Assembly: GCF_003473485.1 (NCBI RefSeq)
Contig: NC_053044.1
Coordinates: 57,080,091 to 57,144,090 of the forward strand
Length of the DNA stretch: 64,000 nucleotides
Source of the DNA: Medicago truncatula
Taxonomy: Eukaryota; Streptophyta; Magnoliopsida; Fabales; Fabaceae
Direction: 5' to 3'
Part shown: piece after piece, positions 23,773-35,695 of the stretch
Layout of the letters: the number at the start of each line of letters is the position of its first letter
Numbering within the stretch: the stretch's first letter is position 1
Position numbers and translations under genes: made by a program
Notes under the pieces: model-generated
Told to the model about the DNA's origin: nothing
The model's database searches: none
What the model saw: the letters and a program-made list of their open reading frames with translations, nothing else

Positions 23773-23777
23773 TTTTT
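23773..23777 (+). terminator. Pol III T-run after tRNA-Pro
   Basis: TTTTT four bases past the tRNA's last base. Confidence 0.8.
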
Positions 23778-24147
23778 CTTTCTGTTCAAAATTTGCTATA
23801 CTGCGCTGGGGTGTTTTATATATAACAGAGTCGTTGGCATTCTACATTTACTTTGAAATAAATTGAGTATTTTTTATTTTTTTGTTATTAGACAAAATAA
23901 ATTGGGAGTCAAATATACATTACTTGTCTTTTTTTGATAGAATATAATACACATTTTTCTGTTAACAACAAAAACTATTTGGTTAAAGTTATAGACCACA
24001 TACATCATTTTTCAAATGAATTTAAAATGTTAAATTTTGTTTATAATAGTAACGAGAAGATCTATATACGTATTTATTTTTTAAAATTGTTTGTATAATC
24101 ATTCAAATTGTACCCCTACATGTAGCAATTTTTCAACACTTGAGTCT

Positions 24148-24238
24148 TTTTTTTTTTTTTTTTTGTCTGAGGTTCGACCTCAGATCTTACATATATTATG
24201 TATTTGTCCTTATCAACTGAGCTAAGCTCACGGGGACA
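24148..24238 (-). mobile_element. tRNA-headed SINE with perfect target duplication
   Basis: The minus strand starts GTCCCCGTGAGCTTAGCTCA and has GAGGTCGAACCTC at box B, then a long A-run. Perfect 13-bp flanks AACACTTGAGTCT occur at 24135-24147 and 24239-24251. Confidence 0.85.
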
Positions 24239-24632
24239 AACACTTGAGTCTCTAAGTGGCCGTAGGTTATTCATTTGTGTAGCAAAACACTCAAAATTTG
24301 AATTTTCAGCAACATAGTTGTCTTTTAATTTTTATAGAAAAAAATAGACGTAATTTTTTTAGTATGCCGAAAAAACATGCCTAAAAAAACAAAAAATTTA
24401 TTTTTTGGGAAAACTAAATTTTTGACATTCAGAATATTTAATTTTCAAATAATTGAGTTTTTTGAATTTTGGAAAAGAAAATGTCTCCATTCATTTCATG
24501 ATAATTGACATATTTACTAAAAAAAAATCTCAAGTTATCATATTATAATAATCTATGTGGTATATAATAAAGACCACATACATCATTAATTGAATGAATC
24601 TAGAATGTAATTTTTGCTTATCATTATAATAA

Positions 24633-24818
24633 GAAAAATGTTAACTTGTGCCCTTAAGGCACAAGTTAATGAGCCAAAAGTGAAAATAATTTGTTTTAAT
24701 TAATGTATTTGAATTTAATTTTTTGACTTTTTGATTAATTGAATACACAAAATATAAGAGAATATTTCTACTTTTGAATTGCTTAACATGTGTCTTCAGG
24801 GCACAAGTTAACATCACC
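24633..24818. mobile_element. MITE with 9-bp duplication (ATGTTAACTTGTGCC arms)
   Basis: ATGTTAACTTGTGCC near the left end is mirrored by GGCACAAGTTAACAT near the right end. TTATAATAA flanks it exactly at 24624-24632 and 24819-24827. Confidence 0.75.
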
Positions 24819-25072
24819 TTATAATAATTTGCATAAAAAGAACTAGTAATACTAGTTCTTGGTAAGTGCTTTGGTTTAAAATACTATTTTTATGTAAATT
24901 TTTAATCTTCGTGAAATAGTAAAAAAACACTATATTTCATGAGATCTAGAAAGTATTATGTAATTTTCAAATTTTGAGTATACTAAAATTTTAAAAAAAA
25001 AAAAAGGGTAAATAAAAAATAAAAAATTCAAAAAAGCCGTAAAAGAGAAAAAGTTTTTAAAAGGAAAATGGT

Positions 25073-26401
25073 GAATTTTTTTTTTTTCTGACCCTATTTG
25101 CCAAAAAAAATCCAGCTATGACCCCCTTTGAAATTTTTTTACAGAAATGACCCACTTTTTTTTTTTTTTTTTTTTTTTGTCTTTTTCCTCGTTCCCGCCA
25201 TCTGAAATGGCGGGACTGAGCCGCCGGTACACGTGGCGCATCCTGACTGGCCACTTTTTTTTTTTTTTTTTTTTCTTTTATTACCGCCATTTGAAATGGC
25301 GGGACCCCGCAGATTTTGACACGTGTCAGCCGTTTTTTTTTTTTTTGTCCTGTAGTGTATTCAGAAAATTGAGAAAAAATTTCAATTTTGTTCCCAGAGA
25401 GAATCGAACCAGGCACGCGTGAGACATTGCCAGGCTGCGTTACCACCAAGCCAATAAAGATTTGATGTTAATGTTTGCATCCAATAATATATATACCATT
25501 TTTAAAACCAGATTCACACACCATGAGGCATGAACCATCCAATTTTTCATTTTTGTTTTTTTATTGGATAATTTAGGATCTCCGACGAAATATATTTTGA
25601 TAAAATATCCGACGAATATATATATATTATTATCCGACAAAATATATATTTTTCACCGATAAATTATCCGACGAAATGATTTATATATTATTTCAAGATA
25701 AAATCTAAAATCCAATTAAAATTATAAAATCTCCTATATTTATTTTTTAGGTGAATTCACATTAAATTTTTTTATTGTTTTAAGGTGAATTCGCCTCACT
25801 TATTCATCTTTAAGGTGAATTTTTCTAGCCACTAGGCGATTTTATAAAAAAAAAAAAATCACCCCGGCCACGGGCACCTCAATTATCCAATAAAAAAAAT
25901 AAATATAGGAGATTTTATAATTTTAATTGGATTCTAGATTTTATCTTGAAATAATATATAAATCATTTCGTCGGATAATTTATCGGTGAAAAATATATAT
26001 TTTGTCGGATAATAATATATATATATTCGTCGGATATTTTATCAAAATATATTTCGTCGGAGATCCTAAATTATCCAATAAAAAAACAAAAATGAAAAAT
26101 TGGATGGTTCATGCCTCATGGTGTGTGAATCTGGTTTTAAAAATGATATATATATTATTGGATGCAAACATTAACATCAAATCTTCATTGGCTTGGTGGT
26201 AATGCAGCCTGGCAATGTCTCACGCGTGCCTGGTTTGATTCCCTCTGGGAACAAAATTGAAATTTTTCTCAATTTTCTGAATACACTATAGGACAAAAAA
26301 AAAAAATAACGGCTGACACGTGTCAAAATCTGCCGGGGTCCTTCAAAGGGGGTCATAGCTGGATTTTTTTTGGCAAATAGGGTCAGAAAAAAAAAAAATT
26401 C
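25073..26401. mobile_element. Fold-back Mutator-like element, copy 2
   Basis: Same ends as copy 1, with a perfect 9-bp duplication GAAAATGGT at 25064-25072 and 26402-26410. The long left-arm block with the two GGCGG hairpins (about 25140-25340) is again on the left. The right arm is shorter but keeps ACACGTGTCAAAATCTGC. The loop (about 25740-25890) is in the reverse orientation to copy 1. Each arm carries one tRNA-like box A/box B stretch. No transposase. Confidence 0.88.
26188..26250 (+). repeat. tRNA-like module in the element arm
   Basis: TTGGCTTGGTGGTAATGC resembles a pol III box A and GGTTTGATTCC, or GGTTCGATTCC in sister copies, a box B. The same module occurs at 25394-25460 and 8926-8990 (minus) and at 9708-9770 (plus). 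I could not fold it into a full tRNA. Confidence 0.45.
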
Positions 26402-27169
26402 GAAAATGGTAAGAATACGTGGCGGTAAGAGTACAATTCGAGGGGTACGGGTGAGGAGAATTTTCCAAGGAGAATACCATCTGACCCAAACAGCACAGTC
26501 CATTAGCAGAGTATTTTTAACATAGACGTCAAAACCTCTTCTCCATAAAACTTCATATTCAATTTTGGTGGTGAGTCAGTGTAATATTCCTTTGCATGCC
26601 GCTCAAATTTCGATTTTGGAGTTATCTTTGTTTTAATCACATTCCTTTGATTATGTAGACATGTTTTAGGGTTTCTATAGATAGATTTAGGTTTATCTGC
26701 TTTTGGTTGTTTCAATGTTTTGTCTCTCTTTGGATCACAAAATCTAACTATATCATTGAATTGTTCTTTTCAGATATTTGTTTGAGAGAAATCATGGATG
26801 TCATGACAGATTTGGGAGTGTCCTAAACATTTCTCACAGCCAATCATACACACAGGTTTCCTCTTATTCTTGTTATTATTTGATGATATTTATGGTTTAT
26901 TTGGAGTCCAACAAAATAAAATTAGATTCAATATTCTAAAATATGATTTTTACGTTTATAGCATCAATGATAGACGAATAAATGAAAGATTGTTTTAAGG
27001 AGAAACTTTTACATTTACTAGCGTCTAGTTAAAATGAGCATCGCAACACGAATTGCACTTCAGCGACAAAATGTGTGACATTGGCGAATCCAATCTTGAC
27101 ACGCGGCAATGCAATTTTTTTTAACATAAAATATCGTGAAAGAGAGAGTGAGAACAATTGATTTGTCTT

Positions 27170-27181
27170 CCTTCAAAAAAA
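27170..27181 (+). repeat. A-tailed micro-insertion CCTTCAAAAAAA
   Basis: Twelve bases between 17-bp perfect repeats AACAATTGATTTGTCTT (27153-27169 and 27182-27198). Confidence 0.8.
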
Positions 27182-27502
27182 AACAATTGATTTGTCTTAT
27201 GTGTCAAAATTGGATTGATCAATGTCACGTCACATTCCCGCCATAATGTCAGTGAAGTGCAACCCCAATCAACACAACAAGTGGCGGGGCGGAGACAAGA
27301 AAAAGAAAAGCTCAGTTATCAAACTGAATGTTGTTTGGATAGTTTTTATCAAAATTACTTTTGAATATATAATTACTAAAATAGACATAGCTAAATTCAA
27401 GTAAAGTGTATAGTTGAATATATGTATATGTAGATCAATACTAAATGTAAATTATTATTTAATTTAAATAAATAAATTTTCTATATATTAATTTAAAACA
27501 TA

Positions 27503-27797
27503 CTACCTCTGTCCCTAATTATAAAACCCTTTTGAAAAAACAACGAGAATTAAGATAGTGGATATTTGTATTAAATATGTTTGTAATTACTATTGTTTTT
27601 ACAATTTTATCCTTTAAGAAAGAGGGTTGGCTTATGTTTTCAACATTCTATTTATTGCTGATTGAAGAAAAAGATGCATAATAAATAGAGGCATGTATGT
27701 AAAGAAATAATTAATGTAGTTGGAAATAGAAAATGAGTCTTATAAAAAGGGACAAAAAAATTTCTCAAAAGGGTCTTATAATTATGGACAGAGATAG
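27503..27797. mobile_element. Stowaway-like MITE
   Basis: Ends CTACCTCTGTCCCTAATTAT and ATAATTATGGACAGAGATAG, bordered by TA on both sides (27501-27502, 27798-27799). Confidence 0.75.
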
Positions 27798-28652
27798 TAA
27801 TAAATACGATCATTAAACTATTTTTTTACAAAATATTTGTTCATATATTTTATAATTTTTTATAAAATACATTTAAGTTCAATAATACTAGAATTAGTTG
27901 CAAAAATGATAAAATGTAGCGTAAAAGAAAAAATACAGTAAATCTGAATAAGGACACCGTAAAGGAAAATTCAAAACTTGATAACTCATGATCATAAACA
28001 TTTTTTGGAGGCTAATTTGGTTGGTTAAGTTTTCTTATTTAATTTGGCTCATCAAATTAATTACAAAGCAAAATGAAGGAGAATTGATAAAGGGCAATAA
28101 AGAAAAATAATAGGTTGTAATAATCAAAATATTAAATTTAGTGTAGAATTGATTTTAGAAAAGCCAAAACCTAGGAATTGTAGCTTTAACAAGAATTGCT
28201 TTTGGAGGATAGAAGCAATTATGAAAAGTCAAACCAAACAATATTGAAAACTCAATTTCCACTTTTGAGGTTTGTAGAAGTGCTTTTTATTGCTGAAAAG
28301 CCAAACCAAACAAACCCTAAAATAAACTATAATATATAAACATAAAATTTAAGTTGTAATAAGCATTAAACACCAAGTTTTAGTGATGGAGTTTGACTAA
28401 AAGGCTCTGCAGGGTACTTTAAAGTTTAAAAAAATGAATTCCATTTTTTACAACTATTATAAATTATGAAACTGTCTTTTTTTATTGGACCAACTTTTAA
28501 GTGAAGGAATTTTCTAGTTAACACAACAATATAAGGGAGGTTTGAAACCCCCTGCAGATTATAAGGTTTGTAGACCTCTGCTAACCAACAAAGTATAAGC
28601 ATGACAAAAATCCCACGCCACTTTGCGGGGGTTTAAAAGCGTAAAAAACTAA

Positions 28653-29121
28653 GGCTTAATTGCACTTTTCCCCCCTATAGTTTGTCAATTGTGCGATTTT
28701 GCACCCCATAGTTTTAAACGAGCGATTTTACCCCCTATAGTTTTCCCCCTTTCTGATTTTATGGTCCCCATGACATTTAGCGTTGATGTGTCTGTTTTTA
28801 TCAATTAACGTGTGCCACGTGTGTAATTCCATTTTTTAAAAAATAAAAAAAATGGTATCTTGATGCAAAATACCATGGGGACCATTTTGATTTCCTTCTC
28901 TCAAAATCTGAAAAATACCATTTTTTTTTATTTTTAAAAAAATGGAATTACACATGTGGCACACATTAATTGATAAATAACAGACATATCAACACTAAAT
29001 GTCATGAGAATCATAAAATCAGAAAGGGGGAAAACTATAGGGGGCAAAATCGCTCGTTTTAAACTATGGAGTGCAAAATCGCACAATTGGCAAACTATAG
29101 GGGAGAAAGTGCAATTAAGCC
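28653..29121. mobile_element. MITE, GGCTTAAT-ended, Mutator-like
   Basis: Long inverted arms starting GGCTTAATTGCACTTTTCCC and ending AGTGCAATTAAGCC. Perfect 9-bp flanks AAAAACTAA at 28644-28652 and 29122-29130. Confidence 0.9.
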
Positions 29122-29742
29122 AAAAACTAAAACTGGCACGAAATTGTTTAAAATCCACATTGGAAGAGCTTTTGAGTTTTTTAAGTTGATGTCATTCAAC
29201 TTTGTTATGTAACTTCAATTATTTTAAATGGCACAAACTCGGTACTTAATTCCCTGGTCTAGAAAGATAAGTATTTATGAATTTCAGGATCAACTAATCT
29301 GCTATGATTGATTTTCATTACTGTTACGGCTAGTTTATTTTGACTTTATCGTGTTTATTGTGAAGAAGTTTTTAAAAAGAATCTTGGTATACTTTTTGTT
29401 CATGACAGGGGATTATATATCTTGGCCTGATTGTTTGAGAGAGGTTAATAGTTGCTATGACAGGTCAGAAACAGTAGCCAAATATTTGGATGAGAAGGAA
29501 CTATGGAGCACAAACTCGGACTTAAATATGCCAACAACATTGCAAAAATTCTATGTTGAGAATTTGGAGCATGATGATGAATAGCAGAAGAACGCTTGGT
29601 GTTGCATAATGTTCATAGTACCTGGGTTTCAATCCGGAGGGACTACATCTGAATCTGTGTTGTTAAAATATTTTTCATAAAAACCAGTTGGTGTATTTTT
29701 TGGTCAAGAAATTCTCCGTTCCCAAAACAAAACGAAAGAAAA

Positions 29743-29880
29743 ATGGGTGTTCAATGGGATGAGTTACCGCAAGAAATCATAGAATCAATCTCGAAAAGGT
29801 TAACAATCTACGCCGACTATATCCGATTCCAATGTGGGTGCCGCACCTGGAATTCCTCCGTCCCTAATGGAGAATACTAG
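29743..29880 (+). pseudogene. Truncated F-box gene copy
   Basis: The first 42 codons match the F-box of the intact gene at 36806 (WDELPQEIIESISKRLTIYA). The match stops after Ser-Val-Pro at about 29867, and a few unrelated codons lead to TAG at 29878-29880. The remaining 300 or so residues are missing. Upstream DNA is also duplicated from the intact locus. Probably non-functional. Confidence 0.8.
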
Positions 29881-31430
29881 GCACTGGCGTACCACATCAT
29901 CTCTATTGTAATAATTTCTTTTACTTGCAGAAAAAGAAGTCCCTTCAAACTTATTCAGTATTTCTTTTTTAATTGAAATTAGGAAAGGAGATTGAAAACT
30001 TAATCCTTTATTATATTTAATCCTAGCAAACATGCTTACCCTAATTGCCAAACCCTAAACCTACTTTTTTGGCTCCAATCTATCCTGACCGTTAGATCAT
30101 TGTAATTAAGGGAGGTTAGCACATCAGCCATTGATCAAATCTCACTCCTTGAAAATTAACACACGCGCATAGGGAAACAAAACCCCTTCTTCTCTATTAT
30201 TTGTTCAATACCGATGCAAACTCTACAGAGCCCCATGCTTCCCTCTTCTTCTTCCTCTTTTCTCAAAACAAGCTCACATGTTTCTTCTTCCTGTTATCGT
30301 CATCACCACCGACAACCCTCCCATCCATCAACTGCGACCACCAAACCTCTCGCTCAACATATCAATAACCAGACTTTCTACCATATCTATCATCCATCAT
30401 AGTCGTATTTCTCCTCCCATCCCTCGCCGTCGTCGACTCGATCGTCGCCGTTCGTCGTCGTCCGGCTCAGCCTCAAAATAGAGCAATTGGGTTTTCAAGT
30501 TCTACAGTTTTGAACCAATTGGTAAATTTGCTAGATTGGTGGTTGTTAATTCTTTTTTGGAAAAGTTTTTAGCTTTGGTTAAAAATTGTTGAATAACTAA
30601 ACAGGGCTGTGAGTTTCTGTTTTAAATAATTTCTGACATGAGATGATGTATTTTTTGTATCTATTAGTTCATGACGCTTAACTCTGTATTTCACTTTTTT
30701 TTCCCTTACCTATGGTGGCTGTTTTGGTTTTTGTTCTAATCATGAAAAATAATTAGATTTGGTGTTTCAAAGTGAGCTTGAAAATCTATAGAAAGATGCT
30801 ATGAGAACATTGAATTCACTTTCTTTTTGAATCTTCTTAGAGTTTGGTGTTCTATGTTAAGGCCTCCCTCTCAACCAAATAAGTCCAAAATTTATTTTTC
30901 ACTACTTTCTATAACTAGGTTTCCCCATTGTTGTCCCAATTTGTGCCAGGAGTTTCCTCAAGCCCTTTTTCTCTCTGCATATTATGTATTTGGTTTGAGT
31001 GATAAGAGCTAATGAAATTGGTACATTGGTTTTATAAAATTACCAATTTCTTTATTTTTTTTACCATCATTGGATCATTTTCTCTTAATGTCATTTGTAT
31101 TGTTTCCAATATTACAAGTCTTTATTTCTTTCTCAATCTTTCACTTTTGCTGCCAAAATTTAATCTATATTGTTACTATTTTGTAGGTTGCTACTTGCTT
31201 AGTTGAAGAGACTTTGATTTGTGGGAGGAAATTTACGATATTAGTTTTGATTCATGAAGGTATGAACAAGGACTTCCATTTTTTTAGTTTGAATCTGTAC
31301 ATGTATGACCAAGAACTTACCGTTTATCAATTTTGAGCTTCAATTTGTGCAGAAAACTTATTTATGGTTCAACATTTTTTGAATTTGACTTGGGATATTT
31401 CCTATTATCACACAGAAAGATGTCTTGGTT
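29881..31430. other. Unassigned, probably the 5' part of the Helitron-like region
   Basis: Pyrimidine-rich leader-like sequence at about 30180-30480, then AT-rich DNA. No convincing coding frame. I could not find the Helitron 5' TC end. Confidence 0.35.
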
Positions 31431-33400
31431 AGTTGATGATATCAAAAATGTCAATGACTCTTAAGGAAACATGGAAACTTGCTATTCGTATTCTTGATAT
31501 ATTGAGTGTTGTTGTTGTCTATAGTAAGGGTAATGAGCATCTTGAAATGGTTATGATGGATTCAAAGGTAACAATTTCTTTTCTTATTTTTATATTCAAT
31601 GTTTTTTTTTCTTTCATCAAAACTTAAATTTGCTCAACTCTTTTTTTCAATTTAGTGTGATACGATTCAGACTCTAATCCGTGGTGATCACACACCTGAA
31701 TGGAAGGGAAAGATCAAAGAAGATATGACATTTATCATTAACAATGGTGCTGTGTATGACAATGATTTTTAATGGAAAATTTGTGATCACTCAAAAAAAT
31801 TGTTTCTTGGTGGCACAACTGTCAAAGTCCAAGAGATGAAAGACATACCACTAAAGCGTTACTTTTTTAAGGATTTTGCTGAGATCCTCAAAGGGAACTG
31901 CAAATTAAAAAGGCTTGAAGGTCATAATTCAATCATTAATATTTGTTTTCTATTTCTTATTTACCATATTTTTTCATTAATTGTTAGGTATTCATATATG
32001 TGTCATTATATTGTAGATATAATCGGTGATGTCCATGAAATTGTGAGTGTGCAACCAAACTCTGGTGGAAAATAAATGGCCGTATCTGTCAACCTTAAGG
32101 ACTTGAATTAAGACTCTCATTTCTCTCACTTCTGAAAGTGATTTTCAACTTGATATATATTTTAGTTTTATGAAGTTAGATACAAATTTGAACCAAGACT
32201 CATATATGAATGTATCCAAGTTTTTAAATGAAAAGTATTGCTCTGCATGTATCATAATGCTATAGATACAAGTCATGTTTTATTTTAGTTTCTACTTTGT
32301 GAGCATATTGGTATTGCAATACACCATTACTGATATTGATTACTCTGAACTAAGACTCTCATATATGAATGTATCCATTGTTGTAAGACTCTATCCATTA
32401 TTATTTACTTTAATTAGTATATCAATATCAATTGATATGTCTTAAATTGATTTTTAAATTGATGTTCGTTTTAGTGAAGTAAGACTTTGTCTATGATTTT
32501 AAGTTGTATTTTGCAAGTTGATATATGCTTTATGGATCCCATCATTTGTCATGAATTGATGCATGTTTTATTGAATTGATATATGTTCAAGATTTTTAAC
32601 TTGATTTTCAAAACTGTCAACATAGTGGCAATATGATTAACTTCACTTTTTGGGAAAGCTATGGATCTAAGTTCCTAAATTACTACAACCAAAACAAAAA
32701 CTATGGTGCTATTGTCATTATCCTAACTCAAGCAATGATCAAGGATGCACAAGGTCAGTTTTATTTATTATTATTATTATCAGTTTTGGTTTGTTTGGTT
32801 TTCAAAATTTGTTGCCATTGTATTATTGACTAATGTTTATGGCAACTATTAACAGTTTTCAAAGGAAGTGATCGTGCAGCACTTTTGAAATTAACCAAGT
32901 TGATAATTTGGGACGAAGCTCCAATGGCTCACAAGTTTTATTTTGAAGCATTGGATAGAACACTCAAAGACATAATGACCGGATCTAAGTCTTCATCAAA
33001 AATATTTGGAGGGAAAGTAATTGTTTTCGGTGGTGATTTTCGATAAATACTACCAGTTATACCCAGAGGAAGCCGTTCTGATATAATTCATGCCACAATT
33101 AATTCTTCATGCATATGAGATCACTGTCAGGTGGTGAGACTCAAAAAGAACATGTGGCTGCAACAGAATGGTCAGAGTTCCAATGATCCGGAGTTTGAAC
33201 AGTTTTCCAAATGAATACTGAAAGTTGGAGATGGAAAAATATATGAACCTAATGATAGTTATGCAGATATTGATATCCCACCTGAATTGTTGATCTCTAA
33301 TTATGATGATTCACTTCAAACCATAGTTCAAAGTACATATCAAAACTTTTGGATGAGTGATCAGAATGAAGGAATAGGTAAAAAAAATCAAAGAACATGA
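31430..33400 (+). pseudogene. Helitron-type RPA-like plus PIF1-type helicase remnant
   Basis: RPA70-like OB-fold pieces come first: TWKLAIRILDI and EHLEMVMMDSK (31470-31570), IQTLIRGDHTPEWKGKIKED (from about 31665), KRYFFKDFAEILKG (about 31850) and DIIGDVHEIVSVQPNSGGK (to 32073). WESYGSKFLNYYNQNKNYGA with TQAMIKDAQG follows at 32645-32755. A PIF1/Helitron helicase segment follows: LIIWDEAPMAH (Walker B) at about 32905 and GGKVIVFGGDFR at about 33010. In-frame stops at 33044, 33116 and 33212, plus an earlier stop and frame changes, make it dead. The Walker A part and the C-terminal half are missing. Confidence 0.75.
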
Positions 33401-33995
33401 CTGCTCTTGCAATTCTACATAACTATGCAGAATTTTGTATCAGCACACGAATTTGTGTTTTTGTTTGTACTTATGCTATAGGTTATTAATAATTGCTTGG
33501 AATGCAAAATTATTATGATGAGCGTGCCTTCACATGGTTCGTTTAGAACGGAGTCATAGTACTTTTGATCGAGGAGAGGTAAACACTGACCTGAGATTCT
33601 TATGAATTAGATATAGTATAATGCTACTGTGAAGGATTCTTTTGGTTGTTCCTGTATTTGTACAGGCGAATTCAATTTGTGTGTGATGTTTCAAACTGTT
33701 GATATGTTTAATGTTTGCACGTGAATTGGGAATTAAGTGAGAAGATTTTGATGTCATTATCAATACAGACACATTAGTCAATATATGTATTGGAAGTCTA
33801 TTTCATGACATTGGAAGTGCATTATGATATGCTTGAATATGACTGCGAATGCTTAATATTACCAAGTGCTTAAGACTTATTTGACAGTGAACTCCATTTA
33901 TCACAAACTCACATTGAATCAATATTGTATTTCTTTGACAAATAATTTGTGGGTATTTTATATCTCTCTGAGTTGACTTTTAAACTATATATGAC

Positions 33996-34024
33996 CTGTG
34001 CGGCAGCACGGGTAGACGATCTAG
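33996..34024 (+). mobile_element. Probable Helitron 3' terminus
   Basis: CCTGTGC GGCA GCACGGG forms a 7-bp stem (one G-T pair). It lies about 10 bases ahead of a terminal CTAG (34021-34024) followed by T, as in plant Helitron ends. It lies 0.6 kb past the helicase remnant on the same strand. Confidence 0.65.
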
Positions 34025-34241
34025 TAATAATCTAAACATAGCTAATTGAAATATACTAGTGTAATCCAGCCTACCATTCAGCCCAAACATATCTTCTGCT
34101 TAAAGGGATTTGATAAATAGGTAGGATAGTCGTCATCCTCAACTATTCCTAGTTTCCTACGAAAATGAATATAGTGAAATTGGAAGAAAATATGAAGTAG
34201 CCAATAAATGATGCTTTGTATTGTCTACAGATTTTAAACTA

Positions 34242-34258
34242 AGTTTTTTTTTTTTTTG
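34242..34258 (-). repeat. A-tailed micro-insertion CA14CT
   Basis: AG, a T-run and G between 15-bp perfect repeats ACAGATTTTAAACTA (34227-34241 and 34259-34273). Confidence 0.65.
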
Positions 34259-35135
34259 ACAGATTTTAAACTATGTTCTTCCCTGTCACATAGTTATAGT
34301 GATAATGATCTTCCGTTTGTTTTGAGTTAAACCTTACACCACTGATTATAACTCATATGTCTAGGTATGGTATTGAATACTTATTGCAGTTGATGCTACT
34401 GCATTTCTGTTTCGAGTCTCCTCTGACCTGTGAAGGAATAATCCATACAGATTAGAAATTTCAAAACATGGAAAACCATGATAACAATGACAAAATATAT
34501 AGGTTGGTCAGGAACCAAAACTGTATTATGATACTGATGATTCTTTGAGCAAACAAGATGATGAAGCTCAAACCAACTCCAATCTAACAGAATGCCATGT
34601 ACCACCAAAAGCACTCCATGTTCAGTAACCATGAGTGGTGGAATGTTTCAGTTATAGTCCAATGTTTCAACATGTTCTCTATCATCAAAGCAAAACATAG
34701 ATGTAGAGGATTCAAAGCAACACTAAAGTGTTTCCTCCTTCACAACTTGATGCAATGCAATCAATTAATCCTGTTACAAGAACTCTCATAGAAGGAGAGT
34801 GTTTAACAGAGTCGGATAAATCAAGCTTAAGTTGGGACTTAGGTAAATCCAGCAAAAATTTGAGGTTATATGTAACCTCCCCTATAGTATTTTGAGGTTT
34901 ATTTGCTATGTAAATGAGTTATGAATGGTTTTCAAATGGTTAACTAGGTGGAGGGAAAGTTTAAGAGATCATGTTGGATAATAATCTAAAAATCTTGTCA
35001 TTTGAGGCCATATGAGAGGACGAAAAGGACAATAGGGAGAAATGTGAATTTGATAATTATGTCTTGTTTAAATCCATCTCTTTTTATTTCAAGACTGAGC
35101 TATATGATGTAACAAACAATACATCTCTTTTTATT

Positions 35136-35152
35136 CCTTAAAAAATAAAAAC
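35136..35152 (+). repeat. A-tailed micro-insertion CCTTAAAAAATAAAAAC
   Basis: Between diverged 15-bp repeats ACATCTCTTTTTATT (35121-35135) and ACATCTAATTTTATT (35153-35167), 13 of 15 identical. Weaker than most. Confidence 0.45.
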
Positions 35153-35695
35153 ACATCTAATTTTATTTTAAGAGCAAACCATATCAATTACTTGGCCAAA
35201 TTCAACAATCGCTATAAAAATAAATAATTAAATATGTAAATGGTCTTTGCAAATATAACAAACTTAGGTTTTGGTCCATACAATTACAAATTCTTTCAAT
35301 TTGACGTGCAAATATTAATCATTATGAATTTGTCCTTGATCTCATTTTTCCACTGATGTGGTGCACTTTAACTTATTTGGTAGTGATGATGTGAATCAAC
35401 GGGGTTGACTCATTATAAAAGAACGTATGAGGAACATTATTTTTCTTTTGGTAGTACACATGAGGAAAATTTGATAAACCAGAATAGAAGGAGACTAAAA
35501 GGAAGAGGAATGATTATGGTTTATGGAACAAAAAAAAAGTCTCTAGTAATACTCAAATCGAGTTTACTAAAGATTAAAAAGAAATGGTGAAAAAATAAAA
35601 TAAAAATTGTAAAACAGAAAGGGAAATGGGAAAATGTAATTTAAAAAAAATAAATATATATGTGGAGGTAAGAATACAGTTTGAGGGGGTATGAG

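Larger units (their letters stand above)
26445..29742 (+). repeat. Duplicated leader region of the F-box gene, interrupted copy
   Basis: 26445-26980 and 29140-29742 align in order with 35696-36805, upstream of the intact F-box gene. Shared words include CCCAAACAGCACAGTCCATT and GGGGATTATATATCTTGG. About 2.1 kb has been gained in between (about 27040-29145), including the MITEs at 27503 and 28653. A 59-residue frame ending at 29584 (GDYISWPDCLREVNSCYDRS...LEHDDE) follows an acceptor-like ACAG. Its partner in the other copy is broken. I do not recognise the product. Confidence 0.65.
34025..35695. other. Intergenic, possible decayed exon near 34510-34860
   Basis: No intact gene. The plus strand around 34505-34625 and 34740-34860 reads like protein with interruptions (for example EPKLYYDTDDSLSKQDDEAQ). 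I do not recognise the family. Confidence 0.3.

Noticed and set aside
23856-23906. Possible micro-insertion between two AAATAAATTG words
   Set aside because: Repeats match at only about 11 of 12 low-complexity positions and the insert is longer; not counted.
25057-25449. 130-residue minus-strand frame
   Set aside because: Runs through poly-T/poly-A blocks and hairpins of the fold-back element, giving long Lys runs; not a gene.
30214-30481. Ser/Pro/Arg-rich small frames
   Set aside because: Pyrimidine-rich leader-like DNA with overlapping frames in two phases; no domain and no conserved start.
34396-34632. 78-residue minus-strand frame
   Set aside because: Opposite strand of a stretch that reads better, though interrupted, on the plus strand; neither supports an intact gene.
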